Part shown: one piece after another, positions 25,910 to 35,259 of the stretch
How positions within the stretch are numbered: position 1 is the first letter of the stretch
Layout of the letters: the number at the start of each line of letters is the position of its first letter
DNA from: Demequina sediminicola
GTDB taxonomy: Bacteria > Actinomycetota > Actinomycetes > Actinomycetales > Demequinaceae
Assembly: GCF_000975055.1 (NCBI RefSeq)
Contig: NZ_BBRB01000003.1
Span: 236,258 to 300,257 of the forward strand
DNA length: 64,000 bases
Direction: 5' to 3'
Program-made: the position numbers and the translations under genes
The notes under the pieces: generated by a model
What the model was told of the DNA's origin: nothing
The model's input: the letters and a program-made list of their open reading frames with translations, nothing else
Databases searched by the model: none

Positions 25910-26975
25910 GCAGTACCAGGACCTTGCTCGCAGCTGACTCGAGGGAGCCAAGCGGATTGAGGTCGCCGTCGATCTGATCCGGCAGCGAGATCCTGAAACG
26001 GAGCGAGTCAATGTCGAGGTGAACATAGTCCACCAGATCCTGCGAACTCGGCAAGTGAATCTTGCCATCGGCGAGGTCATAGAGCCGTTCAAAGGTCGTG
26101 TGAAATGGGCGCTTCCAGTCCGGCGAGCCCACACCTGGCGCCCCTGGTTCTTGCAGATCGCCGTACTCAGCCACAGCGGTCTCGAAGGCTTGCCTGTCCG
26201 AGGCATCGTCCAACATCGCCAGAATGCTCTCGACTAGCCCGGGGAGGGACTCCCCATAAGACACGTCAAGGTCAAGCCACTTGAGGCCAACGCTGAGAAG
26301 GAAAAGGTCAGTTTCCGGTACCTCATCGACGGAGATGCCGCACTCGATCTGTGCGATGCCGTTGATGTGGTGTCTGCTCGCGGCGGCCGTTGTCGTCTTA
26401 ACTTCTACACCAACGGAGCCCATCTGGAAGTCACGGGTCGTACGACCCGGTCCCTTCCAAGCGGCAACTATGTACGAGCGCTCGCCCGGCCTCGCCGCTA
26501 GCAGCATCGCGCGCAGGAAGAGGAGTTCGCCGGCGAGCCCAAGCAAGAAAGGACTACCGGTCCGCGACCGCTCAAACGCCAGCGCAATGAGCGCTTCCGT
26601 ATCCGAGTATGCCTGCTGAACATTGTCGTTGATCCCCGCCGCGAGCAGCTCTGCTGAGATGAAGGCCGCGACGCGGTCGAAGTGTGGAGCGTTGGGAAGC
26701 CGTACGCGGCTTGCCCGTACGACTCCACCCGCACTGGATGACCAGTTATCGTGGTCGGTCGCTTTTTGCACAATTGGACTCCGTGCATGCAGCGGCGGGC
26801 CGGCCAAGAAAATCTCAACACGTCCACCCGAGTCACGGGAAAGGCCGAGTTTGTGTCCGCTGTCGACCCACTGGACAACGCGCGCGTGGCCATCCTTCGC
26901 AAGGGTGAGCCGTTCGACCTTTTCACGAAGCCATTCGTACTGAGGATCAAGCGTGTAGTCTCGGGCTTCAGCCAT
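25884..26975 (-). CDS. PD-(D/E)XK-motif protein (DUF4420-like), probable restriction nuclease subunit
   Basis: A 363-residue protein. GLAGELLFLRAML (Glu about residue 150) followed by TRDFQMGSVGVEVKTTTAAASRHHINGIAQIE (Asp182, Glu191, Lys193) gives the E ... D ... ExK arrangement of PD-(D/E)XK nucleases and resembles the DUF4420 family found in restriction operons. The ATG overlaps the Z1 gene stop by eight bases, with GGAG 6 bases upstream. Its 3' end overlaps the methyltransferase gene tail to tail by 26 bases. Predicted to cut unmodified or foreign DNA together with the Z1 protein; activity is inferred. Confidence 0.75.
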   Translation of the reverse strand: MAEARDYTLDPQYEWLREKVERLTLAKDGHARVVQWVDSGHKLGLSRDSGGRVEIFLAGPPLHARSPIVQKATDHDNWSSSAGGVVRASRVRLPNAPHFDRVAAFISAELLAAGINDNVQQAYSDTEALIALAFERSRTGSPFLLGLAGELLFLRAMLLAARPGERSYIVAAWKGPGRTTRDFQMGSVGVEVKTTTAAASRHHINGIAQIECGISVDEVPETDLFLLSVGLKWLDLDVSYGESLPGLVESILAMLDDASDRQAFETAVAEYGDLQEPGAPGVGSPDWKRPFHTTFERLYDLADGKIHLPSSQDLVDYVHLDIDSLRFRISLPDQIDGDLNPLGSLESAASKVLVLLRKSWTSG

Positions 26976-29706
26976 GGGAGGCTCCTCGTGTCGCTTGGAC
27001 AAAGTCCGGCCCTCCCCGAGGTATTGAGTAGCCGACCGCGATCGTCGGCTCGTCGGGAGACCGATCGATGACGTGGAACAAAATGAGTCCGTTCTCGCCC
27101 ACGAGTCGGGTTCGATCGGCAGCAGCGCGCGGCTGCTGTCCGAGCGCCTCGTAATCGAAGAAGTCGTCACCGCGAGTCGGACCATTCTGCGAGCCCCACG
27201 CAGGATCAATTGTCCGGTCAGCATGGACAGTGCGTGCCATCGTGCCGACGGAAACAGGGAGACCACCCAAAGTGCCGGTGGTGACCGGCTCCCCCGGGCC
27301 GAAACGGACCGCGACGTTGAACCGTGCAGTGCGCAACGAACGAGCGCTAGCGTCGAGAGTGCCCCATTTCAGGGTCCTGAGATCTGTAGTGTAGAGGCCG
27401 GGCACCTTTCGGTTGAGGACCTCTTCCCAGAAGCGGAGGTACGCTGCGACTGTGTATGGCGATGCGTTCGTCTGAAAGGAAGGCCCGTCAACCGTAGGCG
27501 CTCGGTATAACTCCGGCGTCGTCGAATTCAAACCCGCAGCACGCGCCGCGGACTGCCATCGCGATGCTTCCACGCCGGCGCGGTCCGCGCCGTGCTCGGT
27601 AAAGCGAAGCTGGTCAAGAAGGTCGGCAGTCTCACCCAGCGATAGGGCCCGAGAACATAGGTAGCCTCGCGGATGGTCCCGCGGCCCCACCATGGTGCCC
27701 GGCTCTCTCAATAGACCCGCGACGACGGCACGATTGCCTTCGTCGTCTGGCGGCATGTTCAGTAGTGGAAAGAGGTGGCGATTTCCCGGAGACAGGCTCA
27801 CGCCTCTAGTGTTTGCGATCTTCCCCGTCGCGAGAAAGTTCCGGCCCTGCAGGATCAGGGGGTCGGAGACCCCCCCGCCTTCCATCGCTGCAAGAATGTC
27901 CTTACGCAGGAGTTCGTCGTTGTCATGAAAGTGTGAGAACAGGTCAATCTGCGCTTCCCTCATGAATACGCGACATAGGTCGAGATACGCGCCTCGGTAG
28001 CCAAACCACCGCTGCATCTGCATCTGGGTATCTGCTAGCGGATGCTCAGCGCTGCGAGTGAATACCGTGGTCAACAGCCCTTCCAACGTCAGGCCCCGGG
28101 ACATAACGTTCCCAGACACAAAAATAGTAGAAAGGTTTGCTGGAGCCCGCCACTCACCGTCAATAGACTCGGGCGTAAACTTTGGTCGCTCATCGGCGTT
28201 GTCGTCGCTATTGATGACGGCCACGGACGTCGCCGGAACAATCTCCTCAGTGATGACCTTGCTCACAGCAGGCCACTGCTCTCCGGTCGGAACATTACGG
28301 TCGCCGGCGCCAGGTAGAGCAGCGACTACGTTAGCGGATCGCCGGTAGTTCTCAAGCCAGTGAATCCAACGTGCAGCGTTCTTAGCCATGTCGGCTCGAA
28401 TTCCATCGACACCGAGGCCACGGCTGGGACGCTCCCACAAGGGCATTTTGGCCTCCTCGGCATCCATTGCCATCGACCACGCATGGATCTGCCCGGCGAC
28501 GTCAAAGTGGTCGCCGAGACCCGAGGACGGGTTCACCAGCATGCTCACCACAGCTGGCAGCTCGCGCTTCGCCGCTTCCAACGAGGCGAATGAAGCCCGT
28601 TTCGCCTCCGCGGGCGATATTCTCTCAGGCGTACGCATTCGACGAATCGCGGAAGCGACCAAAAATGCTCGTACCCCGTCAATGAGTTCTTCATCGCTGT
28701 CGGTGCTCGCGACACACAGTGGAACCTGGTCAAGCATCCTGTAGAACATGTCGCCGCCTGTGTACCAGGCGTTGACGCCCTCAGGTGCCTTGTATGTGCT
28801 AGTACGCACATCAAGGAGCCCCTGAGATCCGGGCGTGCGTAGCGCAACTATGAAGTCACGTGGCGCCAGCGCATTGTCCTGCTCTTGGAGGAAATTGGCC
28901 TGAGGTGTAGCCGTGTACGCCATGTATGTGGCATACAAATTCTCGTCAAGCGTTTGGTCATTCTGTTTCCGCGACTGCCACAGGTCAAGAATTCGACGAG
29001 GGATCTGTTTAGTCTCCACAGTTGCTGCGTCGCCACCAGGAACGTCAATCAGATTATTGATTGAAGAATCATCCGCCTCATCGTCGATCACCAGCATGTG
29101 GAACGGACGCCCAGCGGCAGCCACTTCAGGGCCCACAACCCGTGACATGAGCTTCGAAAGACGCTCAAGGTGTGCCGTGTTCTTCATGGTGACGGCGATG
29201 ACGGGCCGCCTCGCCGCGATCGACTGTCTCATTGCTGGCCGAGGCAGTGTGTACAGATCGGCCGGTCCGGGCATTGACTCCGTATCGTTGATCAACGCCG
29301 GAAGTGGCATCAATGTGCGACGCCGCAACTTGTCTGGGTGTGAATCCACCTGCGCAGTAAAGCGTTCAAGAGTCTGCAACCAAAGAGAGCGGCGCGTGCC
29401 AGCCAAGATCACGACTAAGTCGACTCCCTTGTCCAACGCGAGCGCTGTCACGGCCATCATCGAAGCGGTCTTGCCAGACTGGACCGCACCCATGACGACG
29501 CCGGTCCGCTGGCGTGTAGAGTTCCACGCCTCGGACCCTGCATCCGCAATACACTGGTCGACTATCAGCCGCGAGTCATGTTCTATGACGGCCCGACTCG
29601 TTTCGCCGATTCCACTCCTTGCAAGTTCACCGGCGTACGCACCCCACCAACTCGACGGCGCAGGCGTGAGGATCTCGCGATCCGAAGAGGTGGGCAACAC
29701 CGTCAC
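26968..29706 (-). CDS. Z1-domain P-loop ATPase of a restriction-type system
   Basis: A 912-residue protein. An N-terminal P-loop domain has Walker A GAVQSGKT (residues 73-80) and Walker B VIDDEADD (about 206-213), as in superfamily II helicase-like ATPases. The Z1 domain follows, recognised by FVSGNVMSRGLTLEGLLTTVF and DTQMQMQRWFGYRGAY near residues 530-585. Z1 proteins occur with DUF4420 nucleases and cytosine methyltransferases in MutL/MORC-type restriction operons. The GTG start overlaps the DUF262 gene stop (GTGA). The long C-terminal half has no motif I recognise. Probable DNA translocase or remodeller of the system. Confidence 0.85.
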   Translation of the reverse strand: MTVLPTSSDREILTPAPSSWWGAYAGELARSGIGETSRAVIEHDSRLIVDQCIADAGSEAWNSTRQRTGVVMGAVQSGKTASMMAVTALALDKGVDLVVILAGTRRSLWLQTLERFTAQVDSHPDKLRRRTLMPLPALINDTESMPGPADLYTLPRPAMRQSIAARRPVIAVTMKNTAHLERLSKLMSRVVGPEVAAAGRPFHMLVIDDEADDSSINNLIDVPGGDAATVETKQIPRRILDLWQSRKQNDQTLDENLYATYMAYTATPQANFLQEQDNALAPRDFIVALRTPGSQGLLDVRTSTYKAPEGVNAWYTGGDMFYRMLDQVPLCVASTDSDEELIDGVRAFLVASAIRRMRTPERISPAEAKRASFASLEAAKRELPAVVSMLVNPSSGLGDHFDVAGQIHAWSMAMDAEEAKMPLWERPSRGLGVDGIRADMAKNAARWIHWLENYRRSANVVAALPGAGDRNVPTGEQWPAVSKVITEEIVPATSVAVINSDDNADERPKFTPESIDGEWRAPANLSTIFVSGNVMSRGLTLEGLLTTVFTRSAEHPLADTQMQMQRWFGYRGAYLDLCRVFMREAQIDLFSHFHDNDELLRKDILAAMEGGGVSDPLILQGRNFLATGKIANTRGVSLSPGNRHLFPLLNMPPDDEGNRAVVAGLLREPGTMVGPRDHPRGYLCSRALSLGETADLLDQLRFTEHGADRAGVEASRWQSAARAAGLNSTTPELYRAPTVDGPSFQTNASPYTVAAYLRFWEEVLNRKVPGLYTTDLRTLKWGTLDASARSLRTARFNVAVRFGPGEPVTTGTLGGLPVSVGTMARTVHADRTIDPAWGSQNGPTRGDDFFDYEALGQQPRAAADRTRLVGENGLILFHVIDRSPDEPTIAVGYSIPRGGPDFVQATRGASHG

Positions 29707-31940
29707 TGCTGGTCGTCTGCCGAAGTCGCCATGAGAACGAGTCGATTGAGGCCCGATGACCCAAAACGGGAAGCGATTTTGTGCTGCGCTTCACTAGCCT
29801 CCACGTCCAGAATCTTCAATATTGATGCGACGACGCGCCCCGTGTGCTTCCACTGCTCCTTCGACTGGGTCTTTCGCGGTCGCCGCCATGCTTCCGAAGC
29901 ACTGGCCTCAGCGAGAGCGGCGAGGCGTGTGTCCACGACAGAGCGAGTCTCCTCGCCATACATCGCACACGCCGCCGCGAGCCCGACAAGGGTTCCTACC
30001 AGTTGGAGTTCCTGCCACTTGCCGTGCTTAAACCCTGGAGCCCAAGTCTCCTCGGGGATGACAGCCAGGGCGTCCACCGCGTGATCCAGCAACAACATCG
30101 CATCCAGCACTGTCGCTTCGTCGCGGAACTGTGACCGCTTGTTGTCAGCGACTTGCTTGAGCAGCAGATTGATGTGTGCGGCAGTAGAACGAGTGATTTC
30201 CTCAGAGTCGTCTTCGACGACGAGCGCGGCCAGCACCCAAGACAGCACCTTTGTGCGCTTGTACCCGGCCTTACCGAAGCCATAGCCGTCGAGAACCTCC
30301 GGGGTTGACTGGAGATCATCCCATTCGTCAACCAAGAATGGCGCGACCAATTCGATGTTCTCGCTATCCCCTGCCGTGACGAGGAGCCCGCGCATGAGAG
30401 CCAAGTGATGGTACAGAGCGTTGCGAATCTCCTCTGCATTGAGGTGCTTGCCTTGCTTGTTGTAGAGGCTGAAAACCTCGTGAACCTGTGCTGGAGTAGC
30501 CGACTCATACACGATGACTGGAATTTTGTACTTCGACACCTGCTCGAATAGCGAGTACAGCTTTCTCTTCTCGCCGACGATGGTGATTGCGTCTTTGCGG
30601 ATCTCTGAGTAATAACGCCCTCGAAGGCTCTGCAGATCACCGCCAAGCGCGTTCACATTGCCTTTGCGCAACGCGAACGGGAAGTAGTTGCGCCGCTCGA
30701 CCTGCGCAGTCAAACTCTCGGGTTCATGTTGCTTCCAGAGTTTGCGAAACTTCGGATAGTCCTCATGGAAGATGTCCTCCAGGTTCTCAACACCCCACTC
30801 TGCCGCTTTTGCTCGGACAGTCGCCAACGCGACTGGGTGCTTCCCCGTGAAACGGAGAAGTGACGTCAGACGCTGCTTCCCGTCAACCACGTCGTACCGG
30901 GTGCCGTCGTCAGTCAGTTCCTTGAGCAAGATGATTGAGGGCAGCGGAATGCCACGGAGAACTGACTCAATGAGCTGCTGCGCGTCGGCAGTAGGCCACA
31001 CGTCGGCACGTTGGTATGAGGGACTCAGTTCAAGGTCGTCATCGGAAGCGAGCTGCACAAACTCAGAGATCGGCCACGTGTCAGCGGAAGCGACGATCGG
31101 ACCTACACTGTCGCTCTCGTCCTCTTCTTCGAGATCCTCCCAAGCCTCATTCCACTGTTGGGTGGCGGACCCGACCGTGGCCCCGCCCTCAGACGCCGCT
31201 TCCAGGGCATCCTCGAAGGCCGTGCGCAGCGTGGCGGCCATCTCAAGGCGCTCGACCAATCGCGCGGCCACAGTTTCCGTGTCGATTGTGTTCGCGGCGA
31301 AGCCAAGCGCCCGCGCCAGACTTTGATCAAACTGCTCGGCAGACGCCTGATCTAGATCTTCGGGGAGTGCTAGCCAACCTTGCACGCTCGCCAAGTGCGC
31401 TCGCCAACTGCCGTCCGAGAACTTGACTTCATCAGCCAAGAGGTTCGCCGCGACAAACTCACGCCCCGTCGGGGTGTCGCCCTCCTGGCTAAGTTCCGCG
31501 ATGAACTCTGCAATGCTGTTCTGGGTGTCCACAGCAATCGTGTCCATGTGAAGTCCCTTTCCTCTCCCGTCGCCCGAGCGCGGAACTGGCGCGAGGGTCA
31601 TGAGTTCGTACACCAAACGCTCTTCTACGCCTGGCGCGGCAGCGACGATGTGCTCGACCACTCCATCAACCAAACGATTCATGCCTGTCAATGTGATGGT
31701 GTCCCCGGCACTGAAGCACGTGGCATCCCAGTTAACACGAAGACGTGTGGCCAGGACACGCCCGCACTCGGCCTTTGTCGCGACTTCACTAAGGTCGAGC
31801 AAGATCGCCCGAGCCAAGGACTCGAGTGCGGACCGTTTTTCCTTACTACCCGGACCAAGCGTCTCCGGGTCGCGTCCACCCAAGTGATACATCCGCGCCA
31901 CTGCGTCCGCTTTACTGGCGGCAGTCTCGTACCTCGTCAC
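29703..31940 (-). CDS. DUF262-domain (ParB-like/GmrSD-N type) protein
   Basis: A 745-residue protein starting at GTG of VTRYETAASK, with GAGGGG 6 bases upstream. Residues 1-300 are an unrecognised region ending in an acidic linker (EEEDESDS). A DUF262 domain begins near residue 305: ELSPSYQRADVWPTADAQQLIESVLRGIPLPSI and VDGKQRLTSLLRF (about 353), the DGQQR-like motif of the ParB/Srx-fold nuclease in GmrS/BrxU. Then VFSLYNKQGKHLNAEEIRNALYH matches the DUF262 C-terminal part. It is first in the operon and coupled to the Z1 gene. In GmrSD this domain hydrolyses nucleotides and senses modified DNA; here it may be sensor or effector. Confidence 0.82.
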   Translation of the reverse strand: MTRYETAASKADAVARMYHLGGRDPETLGPGSKEKRSALESLARAILLDLSEVATKAECGRVLATRLRVNWDATCFSAGDTITLTGMNRLVDGVVEHIVAAAPGVEERLVYELMTLAPVPRSGDGRGKGLHMDTIAVDTQNSIAEFIAELSQEGDTPTGREFVAANLLADEVKFSDGSWRAHLASVQGWLALPEDLDQASAEQFDQSLARALGFAANTIDTETVAARLVERLEMAATLRTAFEDALEAASEGGATVGSATQQWNEAWEDLEEEDESDSVGPIVASADTWPISEFVQLASDDDLELSPSYQRADVWPTADAQQLIESVLRGIPLPSIILLKELTDDGTRYDVVDGKQRLTSLLRFTGKHPVALATVRAKAAEWGVENLEDIFHEDYPKFRKLWKQHEPESLTAQVERRNYFPFALRKGNVNALGGDLQSLRGRYYSEIRKDAITIVGEKRKLYSLFEQVSKYKIPVIVYESATPAQVHEVFSLYNKQGKHLNAEEIRNALYHHLALMRGLLVTAGDSENIELVAPFLVDEWDDLQSTPEVLDGYGFGKAGYKRTKVLSWVLAALVVEDDSEEITRSTAAHINLLLKQVADNKRSQFRDEATVLDAMLLLDHAVDALAVIPEETWAPGFKHGKWQELQLVGTLVGLAAACAMYGEETRSVVDTRLAALAEASASEAWRRPRKTQSKEQWKHTGRVVASILKILDVEASEAQHKIASRFGSSGLNRLVLMATSADDQQ

Positions 31941-32356
31941 CCTTTTCCCCTCAGAATGGCGTCCGCGGCACGCCGCTCGGTGTGCCGACTCGAATACGAG
32001 GCTACATGTTGTTACTGACGCCAGTCGATCTGATGCGCGGCGCGGCCGCAGCACCTGGTGCCTTAATGTCAACTTTGTACTGTTCAGCCTCTAAGAAGAG
32101 CCGGCCAGCGCCCGACCGACCGGAACCTGCGCTCTAGGCGCAGCCCTGAACCTAAGAAGCGTGTGGTTGCTCGCGCGTGCTTCCGGGAAACTCAAATCCA
32201 CGCAATGACTGAGAGCCGGGAAAGCCCCCAGCCATGGGGGGACCACTCGACGGGCCTGCGCTACGCAACGTGGGAGCAGGTGGGCCGTCGTCTAGCGCGG
32301 AGTCACCACCGGAGAACTCTCAAGATTCTTGCATTTGCATAGCCAAGTTGGCGCTT
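31941..32356. other. Noncoding stretch between the DUF262 operon and the PIN toxin gene
   Basis: No convincing gene in either strand. On the minus strand it must hold the DUF262 operon promoter; TTGACA is present at 32072-32067 and TAGCCT about 30 bases upstream of the gene, but they are not correctly spaced. CTGCGC/GCGCAG arms (32127-32143) and CCCCC/GGGGG arms (32225-32240) form small hairpins; the second could end the PIN transcript. No repeat or tRNA that would mark an integration site was seen. Confidence 0.4.
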
Positions 32357-32914
32357 CTAAGTTCCGGAGGCGGGCCGACTTCGTAGCGGTTGTGTCAGCG
32401 GTATCGGCGTCTCGCTGAGCGTCGCAACAAACTCAATCACGTTGGTCGGAGGGTTCGCGTTCTGGGCCAGCATCTCGTGCAATGCTCGGATCATTCCGAG
32501 TTCGTTGAGGTCCAATAGGTCGAGGAGAAACTCGTCCGGATGGATCGCCGTGATTCCATACGGCTCAAGATGTTCAGCGCGGAAGTCCTTGATGTTGGCG
32601 GTCACGATCAGCCCCGTGTTCGCGCGAACGGCTGCTGCGACCACGTGACGATCCTTGGGGTCATTTGTCATTGCCGCAACGAGACCCGCGTGGCCAGTAA
32701 CTGTTGCGTCGGGGAACGCCCTACGCATTGTGGCCACCCGCCGTGACGCCTTCTCAGGCTCTATCTCGAGTTGCTCGACGAGATTCCGCTCTGTCTCTCC
32801 GAGAATTTCATCGGACCAGAGCGGGCGGTACATACCTTTGTCAGCGCAGCGCAACAGCACGTCGAACAGCGGGTATGGGATCAGCACACAGGCATCGAGT
32901 ACCGCCGAGTACAT
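32357..32914 (-). CDS. PIN-like domain toxin
   Basis: A 185-residue PIN-like ribonuclease. It begins MYSAVLDACVLIPYPLFDVLLRCADKG (first acidic residue Asp7), continues SDEILGETERNLVEQ, and has NDPKDRHVVAAAVRANTGLIVTANIKDF, which carries the later acidic cluster. The length and order match the actinobacterial PIN proteins paired with excisionase-like HTH partners. The ATG lies eight bases after the partner stop. Predicted to cleave RNA and be held inactive by the upstream protein. Confidence 0.8.
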   Translation of the reverse strand: MYSAVLDACVLIPYPLFDVLLRCADKGMYRPLWSDEILGETERNLVEQLEIEPEKASRRVATMRRAFPDATVTGHAGLVAAMTNDPKDRHVVAAAVRANTGLIVTANIKDFRAEHLEPYGITAIHPDEFLLDLLDLNELGMIRALHEMLAQNANPPTNVIEFVATLSETPIPLTQPLRSRPASGT

Positions 32915-32922
32915 CAACGGTC

Positions 32923-33378
32923 CTACCGCGTCTGAATGAATCCAGTCACGGCGGGCCCTTCCGATGCCTCGCGGGTCAACTCGTCGAGGGCCTCACGACG
33001 CTCGACAGCCTGACGGTGCTGGAAGGCGTCGAGGTCTGCGAGACGCACCCGGCGGTGGCGGCCCGGCTTTGTGTACTCAATTTGACCGTCCTCAAGAAGT
33101 CCTACGAGGGTCGGGCGCGAGATACCAAGAAAGTCCGCAGCCTGCTGGGTTGTCATGATCATGTCGCGCGGCACCACCGAGATGCCTTTGCCCTGTTGCA
33201 TTGCATCCACGACGTCCCTGAGAATCTCAAAGACATTCAACGGGAGAGCAGTTTGCTCACCGTTTGGGCCCACGAGCGCGGGCAAATCGTGCCCGTGCAG
33301 GATGCGCGAGACCGACGCAAGAGCCTCAGACTCTTCTGGGGTTGCGAACGTCACGGGAACAGGTTCAGATGCGACCAT
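32923..33378 (-). CDS. Excisionase-type HTH antitoxin
   Basis: A 151-residue protein with a MerR/excisionase helix-turn-helix, MTTQQAADFLGISRPTLVGLLEDGQIEYTKPGRHRRVRLADLDAFQHR (about residues 74-121). The N-terminal half and the charged C-terminal tail probably contact the PIN toxin. The ATG has both GAGGGG immediately upstream and a TAGAGT -10 element 7 bases upstream, so the message may be leaderless. It precedes the toxin gene, the usual antitoxin-first order. Confidence 0.8.
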   Translation of the reverse strand: MVASEPVPVTFATPEESEALASVSRILHGHDLPALVGPNGEQTALPLNVFEILRDVVDAMQQGKGISVVPRDMIMTTQQAADFLGISRPTLVGLLEDGQIEYTKPGRHRRVRLADLDAFQHRQAVERREALDELTREASEGPAVTGFIQTR

Positions 33379-33385
33379 GCCCCTC

Positions 33386-33408
33386 ACTCTAATCGAAAAA
33401 ATCGAAAA
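33386..33408 (-). promoter_or_regulatory. Antitoxin promoter with direct repeats
   Basis: TAGAGT (33391-33386, minus strand) lies 7 bases before the antitoxin ATG. Just upstream, ATCGAAAA occurs twice on the plus strand (33392-33399 and 33401-33408), nine bases apart, a plausible autoregulatory operator. Confidence 0.4.
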
Positions 33409-33504
33409 CCAGTAGAGCGCACTCGGGCCCGGAACCAAGCACCATCGCCCGCGGCCGAGATGGACAATCCACTCAGCGCCGCTTGCCTCGCTTGCTACGG
33501 CTTG

Positions 33505-33729
33505 CTACCACACACGGGCCGCGCGCCGGCGCACCCTCCCGAATACCAGGTAGGCCAAGGCGCCAAGAGGAAAGAGCAGAACAACGGCGACCGCCCACGC
33601 CCACTTGGGCAGGACCTTCACGTCGCCGCGCGCAATGTCAACGAGCGCGAGCAGCATGAGCGCGCAAAGAATCAGCCCCATGCCGGACAAGCCAAATGTT
33701 TGAACGCTTCCGACGATCTCGGCCTTCAT
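33505..33729 (-). CDS. Small membrane protein, phospholipase D nuclease N-terminal (PLDc_N) type
   Basis: A 74-residue protein with two transmembrane segments (GMGLILCALMLLALVDIA and WAWAVAVVLLFPLGALAYLVFG) and a basic C-terminus, RVRRRAARVW. The pattern D(I/L)...P.W.W..V....P.G...Y..FG is that of PLDc_N proteins, often immunity-like or cardiolipin-synthase-related. No function can be given. It may be coupled to nothing; the neighbours on either side are unrelated. Confidence 0.7.
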   Translation of the reverse strand: MKAEIVGSVQTFGLSGMGLILCALMLLALVDIARGDVKVLPKWAWAVAVVLLFPLGALAYLVFGRVRRRAARVW

Positions 33730-33801
33730 CTATCCCCCCGTACCTCAATTCGCACACGCGCCTGCAATAGCCCCAAGGTAGCCGAGTTGCGAACCGCTTC
33801 G

Positions 33802-34602
33802 CTACAACGGATGCGTGAGCCGCCGCACGAACTGCCGGGTCCGCTCCTCGCGGGGCGCGCCGAGCACCTGGGCGGGTGGGCCCACTTCGAGCACGCGCCC
33901 GGCGTCCACGAATGCCACCTTGGCGGCCACCTCGCGGGCGAACTGCAGCTCGTGAGTGACGACCACCATCGTCCAGCCCTCGGCTGCAAGGTCGCGCATG
34001 AGCAACAGCACGTCGCCCACCAGTTCGGGGTCAAGTGCGGAGGTGGGCTCGTCGAACAGCAGTAGCGAAGGCTTGAGGGCGAGCGCGCGCACGATCCCAA
34101 CACGCTGTTGCTGCCCACCGGAGAGCTGGTGCGGGTAGGAGTCGGCCTTGTCAGCCAGACCCACACGCTCAAGCAGCGCGCGGGCATCCTCCAATGCCTC
34201 GGACCGCGAGCGGCCCTGCACCACGACCGGGCCTTCGATGACGTTCTCGATCACGGTGCGGTGTGGGAACAGGTTGTAGTGCTGGAACACCATCGCGGAC
34301 TGGTCGCGCAGCGAGCCGCGTGCCCGCTCCAGTTCCCTGGCCCCTGCGCTCCCCACCTCAGCGAAGTCCACGCGGGTGCCGGCTACGGACACCACGCCAG
34401 CATCGGGTGTTTCCAAGCCGTTGAGGCATCGCAGCAGCGTGGTCTTTCCGGAGCCGGAGGCTCCGATCACGGCAACTACGTCACCGCGTTCCACGGTGAG
34501 GTCCACCGATCGCAGGACCTGGTTGTCCCCAAACGCTTTGGAGACGTCCTCAACAGTGAGTAGCGGGGCATCGGCCCGCTCGGCATTAGGCGATTGCGAC
34601 AT
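33802..34602 (-). CDS. Polar amino acid ABC transporter ATP-binding protein
   Basis: A 266-residue ATPase with Walker [19 protein letters not shown] (about 43-60), signature [18 protein letters not shown], Walker [17 protein letters not shown] and switch [15 protein letters not shown], a close match to the GlnQ/HisP/TcyC group. It overlaps the permease gene by 17 bases. Its operon lies behind a leader peptide with four Cys codons, so cystine is the favoured substrate. Confidence 0.92.
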   Translation of the reverse strand: MSQSPNAERADAPLLTVEDVSKAFGDNQVLRSVDLTVERGDVVAVIGASGSGKTTLLRCLNGLETPDAGVVSVAGTRVDFAEVGSAGARELERARGSLRDQSAMVFQHYNLFPHRTVIENVIEGPVVVQGRSRSEALEDARALLERVGLADKADSYPHQLSGGQQQRVGIVRALALKPSLLLFDEPTSALDPELVGDVLLLMRDLAAEGWTMVVVTHELQFAREVAAKVAFVDAGRVLEVGPPAQVLGAPREERTRQFVRRLTHPL

Positions 34603-35254
34603 GGCGGTCCAGCCTCCTTTCGAGCCTCATTTGTCCCGATGACAGCACGAGGCAGATCACCCAGTACACCAGGCCCGCCTCGACGTACAGCAGCATGAAC
34701 TCCTGTGTGAAGGCGGCGATCTCTTGTGCCTTGCGGAACAGTTCGGACATGAGGATCAGCGATGTGAGCGACGTGTCCTTCACGAGCGAGATAAACGTAT
34801 TGGACAGCGGCGGTACTGCGACGCGCGCGGCCTGGGGCAGGATCACACGCCGGAGTGCGGTGTGGCGGCTCATGCCCACCATGTACGCCGCTTCCCACTG
34901 CCCTTTGTCGACGGACAGGATGGCGGCGCGCACCACCTCGGCCGCGTAGCCGCCCACGTTGAGCGACAGCGCGATGATCGCGCTGGGCCAGGGATTGATG
35001 ACGATCCCGATCGACGGCAGCCCGTAGAACACGACGAACAGCTGCACGAGCAGCGGCGTGCCGCGGATCACCGAGATATACAGACGAGCCAGTCCGGACA
35101 CAAAGCGGTTCTTCGAGAGCCGCATGAGCGCCGCCGCGACGGCGAGCACCATTCCCAGCACAAAAGAAACGAGTGCCAAAGGAATGGTGCCCACCACCGC
35201 GGCTAGCGACAGTGGTCCCAGCGATTCCCAAAACAGGGACCAGTCAATATCCAT
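34586..35254 (-). CDS. Polar amino acid ABC transporter permease
   Basis: A 222-residue permease of the HisMQ family with about five membrane segments. The EAA-like motif is ALRRVILPQAARVAVPPLSNTFISLVKDTSLTSLI (about 132-166), and YISVIRGTPLLVQLFVVFYGLPSIGI is the family N-terminal signature. It starts five bases after the binding-protein stop and probably acts as a homodimer. Confidence 0.92.
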   Translation of the reverse strand: MDIDWSLFWESLGPLSLAAVVGTIPLALVSFVLGMVLAVAAALMRLSKNRFVSGLARLYISVIRGTPLLVQLFVVFYGLPSIGIVINPWPSAIIALSLNVGGYAAEVVRAAILSVDKGQWEAAYMVGMSRHTALRRVILPQAARVAVPPLSNTFISLVKDTSLTSLILMSELFRKAQEIAAFTQEFMLLYVEAGLVYWVICLVLSSGQMRLERRLDRHVAIA

Positions 35255-35259
35255 GGGTT

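Noticed and set aside
31941..32356. Possible tRNA or attachment site at the right end of the defence operon
   Set aside because: No cloverleaf could be drawn and no direct repeat matching the left border near 24.35 kb was seen.
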